Assembly (NCBI RefSeq): GCF_032854445.1 | Contig: NC_088295.1 | Coordinates: forward strand, 28,257,385-28,321,384 | Source of the DNA: Liolophura sinensis | Lineage: Eukaryota > Mollusca > Polyplacophora > Chitonida > Chitonidae | Length of the DNA: 64,000 bases | Reading direction: 5' to 3' | Shown: positions 35,001 to 48,419 of the stretch, piece by piece | Layout of the letters: every line of letters starts with the position of its first letter | How positions within the stretch are numbered: position 1 is the stretch's first letter | Notes under the pieces: model-generated | Database searches by the model: none | Told to the model about the DNA's origin: nothing | Seen by the model: the letters and a program-made list of their open reading frames with translations, nothing else | Translations under genes and position numbers: made by a program

Positions 35001-38000
35001 TTATAGTACAGGTATGTTAACAGACAACAGGATTGATGTGGCAAATGTTTTGCATACATGTACCTGTAAACTTGACAATCTGTTGTCTGGAAAAGAAAAT
35101 GTAAAAATAAACTATACTTGTAATACAACTTTTTGGGTATTATCTAATTAATGCATCCTTGTTGTGGCCTGTAAAGTTAGACTATTTGGCTACATGTACC
35201 TAGGTGTGTATGTACACACAAAGCTGAGCTGTGCCACGTTCAAAACACAACCTGTACAACATCAGTGCATTTATGTGTATACTCGAGGATATGCAAATAA
35301 TTTTATTTTATTTAATCATATTCCTGCATGTTCTCCAAGCCTTTTGGTTTGTTGATATTATTGCCGTATTTTTTTTCTGGTTATTTTACCTGCTCTGTAT
35401 GTTTACCTGTTGACAGAGTTACCCGAGGGTTGGGGGGAGAACAATGGAGCAATTAGTGACGGGATGACCTTCTACCTGAAACACCTGGGCTCCACCCTGG
35501 TGGAGGAGCTCCCTGAGGGGGACAGCTATGGGGATGGGATCAGTTCTAAGGCTGTCGCCAGTATTGTTTCTATGGTAAGTACAAGAGCCGTCTGTGTACG
35601 TGTCCATTATCATAATCTCCATAAGACTGATTTCCATAATTTTTGAGTCACTAACTTCAATAGCAGGAATGGATTTTGTCTGTAGGTCCGGTGATTTTTT
35701 TGATTTTTAAGTAAAGGTGGCTCCACATGTCACAGTGTTTCATGAGCATCAAAGTATACTTCCATATTCCTGATTCACCAAACAAAGTGCAAATATTTAC
35801 ATGTAAAATGTGTTAAGCCTAGTTTGTTTTAAATATACTCTCTTAAAAATAAACAAAATAAACATTATGGTTCACAAGATTAGCCAAAATATGAGCAAAG
35901 CAACAGTTGCATGGAAACGTATGATTATGATATTATGTCATTACTCTTTAAGATTCAGTAGCTTTGTATTCAGGGTTATATAAGAATGAGGCCATCCGGT
36001 GCACTGGGGTATAATACAAAAACATATCACTGGGTATCAGGTTTTGTTTTTAACCCACTCTGTCAGCAAACTTCTTAGAGTGGGTTAAAGTTTACTTAAT
36101 CTGTTTGAAGTGGATATTGATTTTACTGGTGTGGACTTTTGATCATCTACTCGTATTTAACATGTTTAAGAGCCAGGTAAAGCTTATTTACACAAATCTC
36201 TTAGGGTAAAATAAAAAGAGGGTTGCAAACTGCTGTTTATAAAGTATGCTGTACTTACATGTCAGTTACCAAAGATTGTTAACAGTTCATAAATGTAAAC
36301 TGAATGATATTTACAGCACCTATTCAATGCATTTTTAATCAAATGTATTTGCCAAATATATTATTTAACTTTGACTATAATTGTTAACTTGAATTCATGA
36401 TATCTGCAGAGTGACATGCCAAATATAATGTATGCACTTTAATTAGGGCTATCTGCTAGAAGTTGTGAATATGACAATCTCCTTTGAAGTATGGCTGGGA
36501 GAATCTCTGTCGGTTTCTCTTTATAACTTATGAGCAGTGAAAGTCTGCAAAAGCTGTATACATTAGCACTTTTGAGACCTGTCTATCTTGCTTCCACCCC
36601 AGATTTAGTGCATGTAGCTAACAACATGCTGTAAATTTCCTCCCTGTGACTCTTGTGTTATGTTACTCTCTCACACTCCACGTTGGCACTGAGGTAACCC
36701 TCCCAGTGTTCTACATATGGAGCTGTGGATGTGTGCAGTCATCATACTAAGGCAGACTATATTGACATGTGCCCGTCACATTGGCCCCAGTGTGGGTCTA
36801 ATGTTTGTAAACCTCTCTCTGATATACATGTAGTATTACCCAGGCTTCATATTTTTCTGTGTTTCTCGTCTGTACATATGTATATTTATCATGCACATGT
36901 TTGTCACGAATGTTTTACCTCCTGCTCGGTGTGAACTTTGCATTTGAGTGTTGGACTTATAACTATAGTTTTCATTGTAAACATGTTGAGGAGAATTCGG
37001 CGCATGTATACCATTACGCAACATTTGTTTTTTTAATCGCAGAGAATTGGATGTTCATTTACACATACGCCACAGATAAACAGTAATTAATACACTTTAT
37101 TGTAGTTGCGTTATTTTCATATGCCCCGCAGATTGGACGTACTCCAAATCCCTGGTGTTTTTGTCTCATTTTACATGGTTCACCAGTTGCATAATTGCTA
37201 TACATGAACACATGCATAACCAAACACATGTAGTTTCGTGTAGTGTGACAGCTGTAGATCAGAATGACATGCTGTACTGTGACAGCCGGGATGTCCTGAG
37301 GACCAGGGACTGCAACTCTAGTCCTAAATTGAACTAATTTTATTAATGAAGACTGGCGGCACTTGTTCAGAAAAAAGGATCTTTGTTTGAAGGTGTTATT
37401 TATGAGATTTTAACAACTGAGAAACATTGCTTTTAAGCTGAACGTTGACTTGTGTAGAAATATTGCAGGAAAATCTGAAATAGAAAAAATTTGTTTTGTT
37501 TTGGCTTGATGATAAAGGTTTGCAGTGTCACAGTCAATGGTGTCATTAAAAAGCATGTTTTTTGTTTGTTTTGCGTTTCACTTTTTTAAAATTTTTATGT
37601 TATTTCTTTTAAAATGACAATAGTGATGTTTTGTATTGTTTTTTTGAAAGGGAAAATATTCACACATGTATGAATTCATGCCAGTCCTGAATGAACATAT
37701 TGTGAATGTACCAGAGTTCTGTTCAGCTTGAAACTCCCATTCCTTTTGTGGTAAACGTCAGTCCAGTCAGTCAGGTTAATAATAATTTAGAAACAAGTGT
37801 TTGGAGTTTTCTCTATGTACATATAGCTCTGTTAATTATACCCCCCACCCCACCCCCTCATGAGAAAATCTGTCAAATCTTACACATAAGTGTACATGTA
37901 TGAAGATAAGTATGTGTACATGTACATTTTAACCTAGAATATGCCAATAGTTACACACATAGGATGGAATAACACATAGTCTGTGCTACACATGTAAAAA

Positions 38001-41000
38001 CACAAGTGTCTGTGATATATATGAAAGTAGAAGCATTTCTTTTTTTCTCCTCGGCAGATGGAAAGCTATAAAATAAACGTATACATGTAGGTTATTTTGG
38101 GTGTAGTGGTTCATTTGTATTCACATTGTATTCTCATTGTATTCTCAACAGTGTCATGATTTTGTTCACCAAAAGACAACACAGCTTTCACAAACTGCCA
38201 CTTAGAAATGAAAATTACTGTTATTCAGTGTACATGCTTTGTCATTCACTCACATACTTGTAAAACTGCTGGATAAAACTGGTACAAAGATATGCGAGAA
38301 ACGCCATCCAACAATTTAGAAGATTTATGGTAGGTTCATCATGGAAACAAGCTAATCATTTCCCTTCTAATTATTTCCCACTCAGATCTAATTAACAGCT
38401 GACCCACTGAAAGGTTTATTTTCAGCTGCAGCATCCTTGCCAAAAATTTGCAAGTCCTCTAACAATGAGCGCAAAAAAAAGGTGAACTTGAAGGACTTTT
38501 GTTGTCTGTAAAGCTAGGGTTAAAAATGGCAAAAGCCTACATACAAATGCAGATTGTGTACACATGTTTAGATTTACATACATGTGTCTCTTATCATAGG
38601 GGTGCGATAGCAAGCAAATGTCAGTATAAATAGCTCCATTGTTTGTCCCACTGTTTTGTCTGCCTAATATATTTAAGCATATGTTTATCACTCCTGAAGA
38701 ATTTTGTGGTAGTAGTTAATATATAAACGTATAAAGTTGTAGGCTTGGTAAAGGACTTGTTTATGGGAACTGGTAGAAGATTACTCTCTTTCTCCCAGGT
38801 GTTGTAGAAATGATATAACCTTGAGTTCTACGAGAAGCACATGGCACTTAAATATTTATTTATTCATTTGATTGGTGTTTTACACAGTACTCAAGAATAT
38901 TTCACTTATGACAGCGGCCAGCATTATGGTGGGAGGAAACCAACAGCCGCACCAAGTAAATATTTGATTTATTTATTTGATTGGTGTTTTACGCCGTACT
39001 CAAGAATATTTCACTTATACGACGGCAGCCAGCATGATGGTGGGTGGAAACCGAGCAGAGCCCGGGGGAAACCCACGACCATCCGCTGGCAGCTTTGCTG
39101 GCAGGTTGCTGGCAGACCTTCCCACGTACGACCGGAGAGGAACCAAGTAAAAATAAACACATGTATTGCAACAGGTAGATACGTGTGTGTATATGTACAC
39201 ACCTGTTATCAGATAATTATAAAATAGGTACACATACATGACGTTACATGTATATACAGGTATATGCAGGTAAATTTTGGCAGTGTATGTGTTGCATGGG
39301 TAAGTTCTAACCATTGAATTGCATCCATAGACACATTAACAGTGTTATTCAGGGTGGGGTAGCTTCTGTAGGAATGTCATCTATGTAAATGTGCTCGGGC
39401 TGATGTCACTTGCATGTGGGGTACAGACTACCCCCAGGGTCACAATGTGTTACCAAGCCTGACCCCACCCAGCAGACTGTAACTCCAGCCTGGTGGCTAT
39501 ATGTAGGTGCATGTATCATGCTCCAGTATGTGTACATGCATTAGTGCTTCACACTCTATTGATCCCTAGTTGCATGTTAATCACACAAGTCTGACCCAGT
39601 TTTTCTGTGGATGTTTTATCTTTGTTGGACATGTGTTAGCACCGGGTCAGTTTGTCTCCTGTTTATTACACTATATATGTATATGTAGATGTACATGCTG
39701 TACTGTTTACTTCAGAGCTGGATTTAATAAAACGATATGCTCATATAAGGATTGTTGAGCAATGGTGACAGTAATTCTCTTAAGAAACACATAATACACA
39801 CAGTGTGTAAAAAAAAAAAAATTAAAATTTAAGGGGGGGGGGGTGAGGTGGGGGAAATGTCTTACATCTGCCATGTTATCCAGCGTCACTGTGTAAAACT
39901 GCTTGCATGTTTTTAGACATCTGCTCCTATCTTTGTATTTAGAATTAAATTTTTGGTTCACAGCAATATAGTTTATTTTTCTCCTTTCATTCATCCATCT
40001 AATAAACGACATGTTGATGTCTTTCATTTCCTGCAGACCCGAGAAATTCCTTTCAAAATGACGAAATGTTTTCATTAAAATGAGAAGATCTTCTTGCTAT
40101 TCCCTTTTCATTATTTAAAGAAAATTATCCTCTACATTTTGGTGTAACTTCATAGGCTTTAACTCTTTGTTAAAAACACTTGCACATGTATATAGAATAA
40201 AATGTTTGCAGTTGTCACAATTATTATTAAATGACCCATATTGTGGCCCATATTCCTAAAGCTGGTATAATGTTATTCTGCCACATAAATGCAGACTATT
40301 TTAATAAAGGCACTGTGTGAACTTTAATTAACAGGCAAAAGCTGCTGGAAAGAAGTTAAAAAAGGTCGCCATAACTGTTTCTCCAAAAGGAATTAAAGTT
40401 GTGGATTTAATTACAAAGGAAGTCAGTGTTGAAGTATCTATATACAGGTAAGTTGTGACTTAAAATACCAGGATATTTTGTTAAATAATGTCTAGTTGAT
40501 CTCTTAAAATATATGGAATTCCTTGCCTTTATTCAGTATATTTGTCTGACCGATTCCATGTTGACCAAAAAAAAAAAGTGTGTTTCCATAAGTGAATTTT
40601 GCTTGAATGTTGATATAGGTGTTGGTGTAGCTAATTCTAGTGTGAACTGGTGGTTTTACAAATGTACATTACTGGCTTTATTATTGTTTCTTGCATTTAA
40701 TTGATGTACACAGGTATTGTTCATGAATTTTATTTTTAGATTGCAGATAAATCTGTCAAATAGTCACAAGTTTGGCATGTGAGTCTTACAACAGACTTTT
40801 TGCTTGTTTTCAGAATTTCTTTTTGCACAGCTGACCGAAACCATGATAAAGTATTTGCATTTATAGCGAGAAACACAATCAATGAGACAATGGAGTGTCA
40901 TGCCTATCTGTGCGCCAAAGCCAAAATTGTGAGTTGTTGTAAAAGTTATTTTTATCTGGATTCATCATGTGTGTTAATTCCATTGCTAATATATTGGATT

Positions 41001-43903
41001 TCTATATTATTATTCCAGCCAAAAAATCAAAGAATAGGTTAAGAAAAGCTTGATTACCGCCACTCACTTTTGAACTGCTTCCAAGCATCTTCTTATCCAG
41101 AACTTTTCAGTATGTGCAGAACCATAGTGAAAGGTTTTTGAACCCAGAGACGGCAACAGCTCTTTTTCAAATCTTCCTTAAGAAATTGTTGAAGATAATT
41201 ATGTCCAAGTCATTCATTAAGCGGTAAAGTTTATTACATTTACTATTAAGGAAGCATGTAAATACATGTAATAATTGTACTGAGGCTGCCTAATTAGGAT
41301 AATCATGATTGTAATCACACATTACTACTTAATCATTCGCTGTAGATTTAATTTAGAGATGCTTGTTCTTCTGGTCAGATGTCACAAAATGAATCATTAC
41401 TGAGAATTGATTTCTTATATGAAATGAGGACATAGCTTTTGCAGTCACTTAAAGGGATTCAGAATGGACACTGATTGGCTGACAGTAGAGGTAGGGTTTT
41501 CTGGGTTAAATCTTGCAGCCTTATTCAAACTTGAATAAATGTACCATACTTAAAATGCAGCTCATGCAAGGCATAGCCTGGACCTGCCTATCTCTCACAC
41601 CAGCCAATCAGCAACAGTTCTGTATCCTTTAATTATCTCCCTTGATCTGCACATTTGAGAGTTATCTCCTCCTGTATTCATAAAAAGACTTGTTTGTGAT
41701 ATTTGTTTCTAGGCTCAAGCAGTTACATTAACAGTGTCACAGTCATTTAATGTGGCCAATGAAATCTGGCAAAAGCATGAAGCTAAGAAGAAGCAGAAAG
41801 AAAGGGAAAATCAAGAGAAGGTGAGTTAACCAGTTAACATATTGACACAATAGATAGTAACAATAACATTATGTTGTAGCATAGTATTTTAAACAACTTG
41901 TCTGCTTTAGTATTCCATAAGACTTGTTTTTGTGTAGAGAAAATTTTAGTGGCAAGAGTGAACCACCCCTTTTCACTAAGTACCTGAAAAAAAAAGAAAG
42001 AAAACCCAGTTCAAGTCGCAGACAAATCTGCAAGAGGTTGATTTGAGTAACCAACTGACTAGTCAAACGTGAATTTCTGAGGTGAGAACTGTGTATCGAC
42101 TTAAAAGAAAGCTTGAATTTATAGATGTATATCTTGTACGAGTCTAACAACATTTCTTCTTGCTATATTTCCCTTTCTTTTTAAAACAATGTGATGTATG
42201 ACCTTTTGTGATAGTCTTTTAATTTATCCATTAAACCAGAAATGTACATCAGACAAGAGAGTGTCCAGTCCGGTCCAGATGCATATGGTTTTGGTAGATG
42301 CTGACATCCACGGCCCTAACAATCCCTCGTCTAACTCTCCATGCGCAATATCAACAGGTAGGGCAGGTCAAACTAGTAGTGTCATTTCACTTAGTCTTAG
42401 TATTTTTAAAATTTAAAATACATGTACATATTACAGTAAATCACCTAAAATTTCATGGTCAAAATCATGTAAAGTTATGTGTGATAGATTGTTAATAACA
42501 TAGTTTGATGTGGTCTTTCACCAAGATCATAGTTGGTAGGTGATGAATTTGTTTCAACTTGATTTGGGTTGTATGCTGTAGTCTTTTCTTATGTATAAAA
42601 TGGTGATCAGCTTATTAGTGAAGAAAATTGCTAGTTTTCCTTGATCAGTTAATCCACAGTATCTGGAATTTGGAAACACTGGCTCCGGTCCACCACAAGT
42701 CCTATTCATAATATATTAAATACTTTGCCTGTATAATCACAAAGAAGATCATGAAAAGTTGCTTTTCTGTTTGGGTTTGTTGCTGTATAATGCATTGTGT
42801 GCAATGTTTTGTTAATACTTCGTTTTGTTATGAAGTTCAGTTCACTTGCATCAGAATTGTTTTCAGTTTTGCATGCTTTTCTATGTTGTTTTCTTTTTTC
42901 CTTCTCTGTACAGATAGTGTATCTTCCTCTTCTTCTGGGGGTAATCTGGTAAGTTGTTGAAGTGCAAGCATAAGTTACTGTTATCAAAATGCATATTATT
43001 TAAGTGTATTACATCTGCCTTATTTCACTTCAAGTCATTTGACCAACAGTATGTGTTATTGGTTTTTAGCCTGAGTTTGTTTGTTCATGAAAACTAATAT
43101 CCATCATCATCGATAGACTGTACCCACAAAACACAACGGCTACATCATCTTATGTTGTTAATCAATTCGATTGGTTACAAAAATCACTTTGTAAATATGA
43201 ATTCTTTAAGGAGGCTTGGATACACTATCATACCACTGAGCATTTATGGATGTTTTATTTCCATTATTCAGAACAATTTTGAAGATGAAGATTCATCACT
43301 GGATGATGACTTTTCAAGGTAACATATTTCGGAAGTGGTAGAATATGAATTCATGTTTTTGTGAGGTCCCCATAATTCATCTGTTTGCTGGATGTTTATA
43401 CGTTAGCTTTTTGATCCAGTCATTTGATCTCATGTTTTCAAGTTTTTCTAATCAGCCTCGGTGATTAGTTGATAAAATTGCCATGTATTTAAATTCAGTA
43501 AAATTAGAAAAGAATTGAGGAATGCATTTATGTACATTCACAGTACAGTAACATAAAACAGCTAGTTGTGTACATCTTGAAAGATAAGTTTGTTTTCTTT
43601 GTCTTTTTTTTGGAGGGGGTGGGGAGAGGAGCAAATATTTGCAAATAGGACCAAATGTTTTAATTTTTCTGTCTTGATGAACATTTTGAACAACAGGTTG
43701 ACTTGTTTTGTACCCCTTTATCATTGTTTTTGTTTGTATGTTACAGATTAGCTGCTGATCGAAGTAAGCAGGACCAGACCTTCTTTAGAACAGACTTACG
43801 ACAAGCAGATGTAGATGAATCTGTTCACCAATACATCAATGAGGAGAAATGCTATGAAGCTTTCACTAGACAGAAATCAGTGGAAGATTTACTGTCACTA
43901 TGA
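32018..43903 (+). CDS. LDLRAP1: LDL receptor adaptor protein 1 (ARH) orthologue, 9 coding exons
   Basis: Clathrin adaptor: its PTB domain binds NPxY sorting motifs in LDL-receptor-type tails and its C-terminal half binds AP-2 and clathrin. Exons: 32018-32093, 35417-35574, 40335-40447, 40814-40928, 41713-41820, 42240-42357, 42914-42948, 43272-43318, 43747-43903. All phases agree; they sum to 927 nt, 308 residues plus stop, the same length as human ARH. The PTB domain spans about 38-175, with MTFYLKHLGSTLVE, KAAGKKLKKVAITVSPKGI, IYRISFCTADRNHDKVFAFI and AQAVTLTVSQSF matching the family closely. The AP-2 beta2-appendage motif FxxLxxxR is intact (F255, L258, R262). The C-terminus EDLLSL resembles a clathrin box. 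The start ATG has A at -3 and G at +4. Intron 2 is 4.8 kb and carries SINEs. Confidence 0.95.
33638..33812 (+). mobile_element. TIR-element family, copy A
   Basis: Shares AAGGTGCTTTGAGGT, GTAAGTTTCAGCACCAAAA and AATAATATTTTGTGACC with copies B (34030-34208), C (48734-48929) and D (58942-59140). The right end AAATTTTAGGTGATTT is the inverted counterpart of the TGACCTAAAATTT left end best seen in copy C. Lies in LDLRAP1 intron 1. Confidence 0.65.
33803..33957. repeat. 21-bp minisatellite growing from the end of copy A
   Basis: GTGATTTAGGGAAGCTGCAAT recurs about seven times at 21 bp (one unit 22 bp). The first unit is the right terminus of the TIR element. Confidence 0.9.
34030..34208 (+). mobile_element. 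TIR-element family, copy B
   Basis: TTGACCTAAAGTTT at the left, CAAAGCACCAAAAGTGATGT and TTTATGACC inside, and a TTTTTTTAGGTCAAAT right end. Confidence 0.6.
35417..41820 (+). CDS. LDLRAP1: LDLRAP1 exons 2-5: PTB domain
   Basis: Exon 2 (35417-35574) opens with KLPEGW, the residues that lead into the PTB fold in ARH proteins. Exon 3 (40335-40447) encodes the AKAAGKKLKKV helix and the VSPKGIKVVD strands. Exon 4 (40814-40928) encodes RISFCTADRNHDKVFAFIAR and ECHAYLCAKA. Exon 5 (41713-41820) encodes the C-terminal helix AQAVTLTVSQSFNVANEIW, then a lysine-rich charged helix. This is the best conserved part of the protein. Confidence 0.95.
38851..38950 (-). mobile_element. SINE fragment, older
   Basis: TTTGATTGGTGTTTTACACA through GGCCAGCATTATGGTGGGAG, cut off after GAAACC. 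Confidence 0.85.
38961..39141 (-). mobile_element. 5'-truncated SINE with target-site duplication
   Basis: Body from TTTGATTGGTGTTTTACGCC to GTACGACCGGAGAGGA; the tRNA-like head is missing. ACCAAGTAAA flanks it at 38951-38960 and 39142-39151. It carries a local GGCAG-rich expansion (GCTGGCAG three times). In LDLRAP1 intron 2. Confidence 0.9.
39833..39854 (+). other. G-rich run in LDLRAP1 intron 2
   Basis: Eleven consecutive G, then TGAGGTGGGGG; could form a G-quadruplex in DNA or nascent RNA. Confidence 0.5.
43272..43903 (+). CDS. LDLRAP1: LDLRAP1 exons 8-9: AP-2 binding motif and C-terminus
   Basis: Exon 8 (43272-43318) encodes an acidic run ending SSLDDDFSR, and exon 9 (43747-43903) continues LAADR. 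Together they form the [DE]n-x-FxxLxxxR signature by which ARH and beta-arrestins bind the AP-2 beta2 appendage. The motif is split across the intron exactly after the Arg at 257. The protein ends SVEDLLSL. Confidence 0.92.
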
Positions 43904-46900
43904 CAAAAATCTTTCTTTCGTGTTTTCCCCAATGGTGTTGTAAATTGTGATATGACTTTTTCTTCTGAGGACTTCTGTGTGCTCGTGACAACTGCCATCC
44001 AGCTTTTCATAACGGCCAGCGCAATTGCTGCAGTCAGAAGCCACAAAACTGCCATTTTGTTAGTCCAGACGCTTGACCTGATTGACATGTAGGGTCAAGT
44101 ACATACCGCCACCATTGCTTTGGAGGTAGCTTTCTGATTTGCTGTTGGTACATCTCTCTTTAAATAATGACAGTCTCGTTTTCACAAACAGGTCAGCTGT
44201 TTATGAATGAAGGCTTTGGGGAATCCCTCACTGACATGACGTACAGCATACAACTATTGGTATCATCGTTATCAGATTCATCCAACCGTGACCCAACATC
44301 TGTCCTAAACACTAAAGTAAATCTGCCGTGCATTAAAAATGTAAGGAATGCAGAATTTTGTTTTCTTCAACCCACACAGGTGGCTTGTTTGAATGTGCGT
44401 TTGGATAACATTGCACTGCACATATTGGCCAACAGGCGGGATACGGAAAATCTCTCATTGTCGAAATTATTCCCTACGTGAAGAAGGAAGAACTGCCTCA
44501 GTTTTATTTCGTCAGGGTGTCGTGGTTGAGTTGCCCGTCATGTTCACGCAGGCCTACTTATCCGTCACATGTTACTGCCTGGAGAATATCTCCATATGAA
44601 ACAGCGGCAAGTTGAACATCAGCAGTAGTCAGTGCTAGAACCTATGTTGTCAGATCAGGGTCGGTAACAAGGGACTAGGTACTGGACTACCCATTTTATT
44701 TGTCAGCCATGACAGTTTGTGTAACTATGGTAACACTGGCAGTCAAGTTTATTATCACTGGATGAAAAGACAACATTCTGACCAGTCTTAAGACAACATC
44801 ATGAACTACTCCTCTCTCAGAGTAGTTATAATTGTGATTGACGCACAAGGCATGTTGATCAGAGGATGTTGACAAATCGATATAAAGCACTCTCATTTGT
44901 AATCAGATTTTATATTTATTGGTTAAAGTACGGTATATTGGCTCTATATTTGTGCTTTCTCGTGGTGCTGCATTTGTCAGTTTCCTCCCAGTGTGTTTTT
45001 GAGGATTCATTCTGAGACTTCCAAAGTGGTCTCCCCTTTAATCATCTTATTTTGCTTCAAGCCTTCATTCCATACATGGACAGTTCGCCTGTTCCTGCCA
45101 GCTCAACAACTTACGACTGTGTATTCATTTCATGTGAAAATTTAAGTGAAAAAAATATTAGCGAGGATAAAATTAAGTACTCATCAGGGCAGGTTATGCT
45201 CATATTAGTACTGTTGCAAGTGAGCTTGTCTGAAAAAAAAAATTTTACATTGCAAACTTAAAACATACTGTGCCAGTTAACATTCAAGTATTGGTTAATA
45301 TTTGATGATCAGAAATTGTTTTCAGTTATTGTCATCAGGTAATTGGCTTTGCAACTTTAGTTGGCTCTATGATTCAGTCATTCAAATCTGACCCATCTTA
45401 GGCCTTACATGTGCAGTGGTTACATGTACTTCACAATGCAATTTATTTAACAGGGCATTTAATGAACATGCCAGAATTTATATTTATTGTTTTGTTTATG
45501 AGTTTTATGTAAGAGCTTATTTAGCTGTTATTCTTTAGCTTTTTGTTATTTGCGCATCCATATGGTAAATTGTATTTTCTCCATAAATATGATAGCCAGT
45601 CATGAATGCATGTTTTTGAACTTATTTATTAAATGTTTAGATTGTGAAATGTATGTAACACATTTGTGTTGTTATTTTCTAGTTCATTTATTGGTTAATA
45701 CATAATCTGTACCTTTCTTTCAAAGTCATGGTTTTCTTGGGTGGGTTGGAGTTTACCATGGGAATGGATTACCAGTCCATGGATGAACATAACTCTGTTC
45801 TCTTTCACTTAAATATCCATCCCACCCCCCACCCCCGACCCCCACCTGAATTTGTAATGTTATTGTGAATGATTTTCATTCAGAAAGCTGTCATGGTATA
45901 TTGTACATCAGCTGATAGCAGTTCAAAACTGAGAAATATAATTCCTGTAATACATTTTAGTTATCATAGGTCAATGCAACTCTCTTTCCCGAAGACCTTC
46001 ACACAATCGTAAAATGTTCAAGTTTGGAACTCTTTACTCCCCAACCCTATGCAGGTAAAATCAGCTAAAACAACTACAGCTGATTAAAATAGTGCTTGCA
46101 TTAAAAAAACGTGAAATTGCATGCCATGTAAGTTAACTTGGTTGAACGACACATTGGCGTGTCAGTAATATAACAGTAATAAGCTTTGCAATCATAATGA
46201 AAAGAAATGTACATGTAATTGTTTTTTTTCTCTGGAGCTTGAATATCCTGAATATCGCACGCATTTCATTTCCAATACCTGTATGTATTGTTACACATTG
46301 TTTCTGTTTATACATTAGCCGTTTTGGCTAAGGCTTTTAAGTTAAAAAGTTTCATTGGCCCTGACCGCTTTTGAATATACTGTTAAACACCAGTAAATTA
46401 AATAAAATTTTCAGTTCATTCGATGCAGTAGGGCACGTTTTAGGTCTTTTCTTAAAGCTTTAAAACATTTCCGTAACTGTCTTTACTTGTGCTTCCATTG
46501 CGTGCATGTATTTGTACGAGACGTGTAAATTTGTCTTCACAAGTATAGCTAAAACTGCCTGGAATAGTCAGTCCCTCTTAATTATGTTGCTTTGTTATTT
46601 TCCAGATTTAGAACGCTTTGTATGCCCATTCATTGCAAACATAATCGCTGGCCCTAAATGATTTAGTGTGGGCCCAAGTTTGCCCCTTTAAAGAAAGTTG
46701 TATTGCCTGTATTTTAACATCTACGTGTCCTTTGTTTGACATGGGGTGTAATTTTCTGTTATTCTTCATGACATGGGGTGTAATTTTCTGTCATTCTCCA
46801 TGACATGGGGTGTAATTTTCTGTTATTCTTCATGACATGGGGTGTAATTTTTGGTTATTCTTCATGACCTGGGGTGTAATTTTCTGTTATTCTTCATGAC

Positions 46901-47115
46901 ATGGGATGACAATTTTCTGTTGTTCTACATTGTTACAGTGTACATGTATGTCCTTGTTATTACATAATGAATATGTAAATCATACATGTTTGATTCATCA
47001 AGTCCTAATATATCAGTGAAGTACCACCCCTTCATAATTTTATTGGGGGACTGTTTTCTACTCCATGAAATGATTATGTTTAATAAAGATTAAGTCTTTA
47101 CATGCTGTATAAGGC
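43904..47115 (+). other. Probable long LDLRAP1 3' UTR and intergenic sequence
   Basis: No further exon is visible after the stop at 43901-43903. Candidate polyadenylation signals are AATAAA at 46401-46406 and 47092-47097; the second is followed by a T/G-rich stretch. A C-rich run at 45820-45843 and a 32-bp minisatellite (46739-46925) lie inside. If the distal signal is used the UTR is about 3.2 kb. Confidence 0.35.
46739..46925. repeat. 32-bp minisatellite, five to six units
   Basis: ACATGGGGTGTAATTTTCTG TTATTCTTCATG repeats at 32 bp (46741, 46773, 46805), last units diverged. Confidence 0.93.
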
Positions 47116-47360
47116 TGTGTTTGTTTGTAACAGAAGTGGTATTCAGGAGTTGATGTTAGCTATACGGGATCTGACTAAGCTTTTGTCCCCATACTTAAAC
47201 ATGTCTTGTAAATGTGTAAAATGGAGGTATGTGTGTAAATTAGATTGATCATTAAATAATGATGTAAAAATCCAAAGTTTCCTCATGCCAAAGAATTTCT
47301 ATGATAATGCCTCCAACTTCCACCATCCAACTTCTGTTCATAAAGTGTTCTGCAAGATTA

Positions 47361-47427
47361 ATGAGCCCCAGATAAGCTGAATGAGCCCCAGATAAGCTGG
47401 ATGAGCCCCAGATAAGCTGGATGAGCC
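47361..47427. repeat. 20-bp minisatellite, three to four units
   Basis: ATGAGCCCCAGATAAGCTGG at 47361, 47381 and 47401, with a partial fourth. Confidence 0.95.
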
Positions 47428-47814
47428 AAATAGCAGAGTGTGTATCAGTACACATGTGCAGGATGCATCAGACGGTAGATAAACAAAACCACAAGGAAAA
47501 TGATGCCCATGCTACCACATTGCAGACATTGGCGTTAACCTACCATTCTCTAGGTTCACTTTTTATGTATTTTAAACTTAAAACTATGCTTAAGTGTATG
47601 TAAGTTTCAGATGTCAGAAGCATTCTCATAATTTTTTGAACTGCGTTTAAGAGCCAAGGGATACAATGCTGTTCATTACATTGAGAGATGCACCACTGTT
47701 TATCTGCCATTGTTTATCCCCTTCTAATTATGCTAAAATATGTCATGTGCACTCAAACCTGATATCTGGAATAATCTTTTTTTTTTTACTTTTCATAAAA
47801 CAGGAAATCACCTT

Positions 47815-47895
47815 TGACCTACACATGGGATTTCATCTCCCTACAGGCCAGATTCTTGTATACGCCATAAAACACCAACTGAATAAATAAACAAA
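47815..47895 (+). mobile_element. SINE 3' tail fragment
   Basis: GGCCAGATTCTTGTATACGC, CATAAAACACCAACTGAATA and AATAAAC resemble the SINE terminus. Confidence 0.5.
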
Positions 47896-48419
47896 CATTA
47901 ATCAGACTGACCATAAATCAGTTTAGTTTTCTTCTCATTACCACTGACATAAGAAATATCACAACACGCACTATATATATTCTTCCTGTTTAATGTCCTA
48001 CTCAGATAAATGATCACCATCACACATTCAGCATTACAACTTCTCTTCAATATCAGTGTTAACATAAGTTGAATTTTTGATGCATTCTGTTAACGAAATT
48101 TTAATTTTTTTTTTACTAAAGATTTCTACATTTCAACCAAGAAAGTGTTAGCAGCTGTACAATTCTGTGACTGGGGTGAAATGGAAGATTCTTATGGCAT
48201 TCAGCCCATGATATTACTTCTTCAGCACTATCCGACTTGAATGTTGTTTTCCAAACATAACTTGTCTGAAAAAATAATTTCTATTTTACATGTTTGCAGT
48301 TTTTGTTGACGAAAACTTTCTGTTATTTTGTTGAATAATTATGTTACCCACTGGCACAGCCATGTAAATCCTTCAGAGCAAATGTGAAACAAAAAAAACT
48401 AGGAAAATCCAACCACTGA

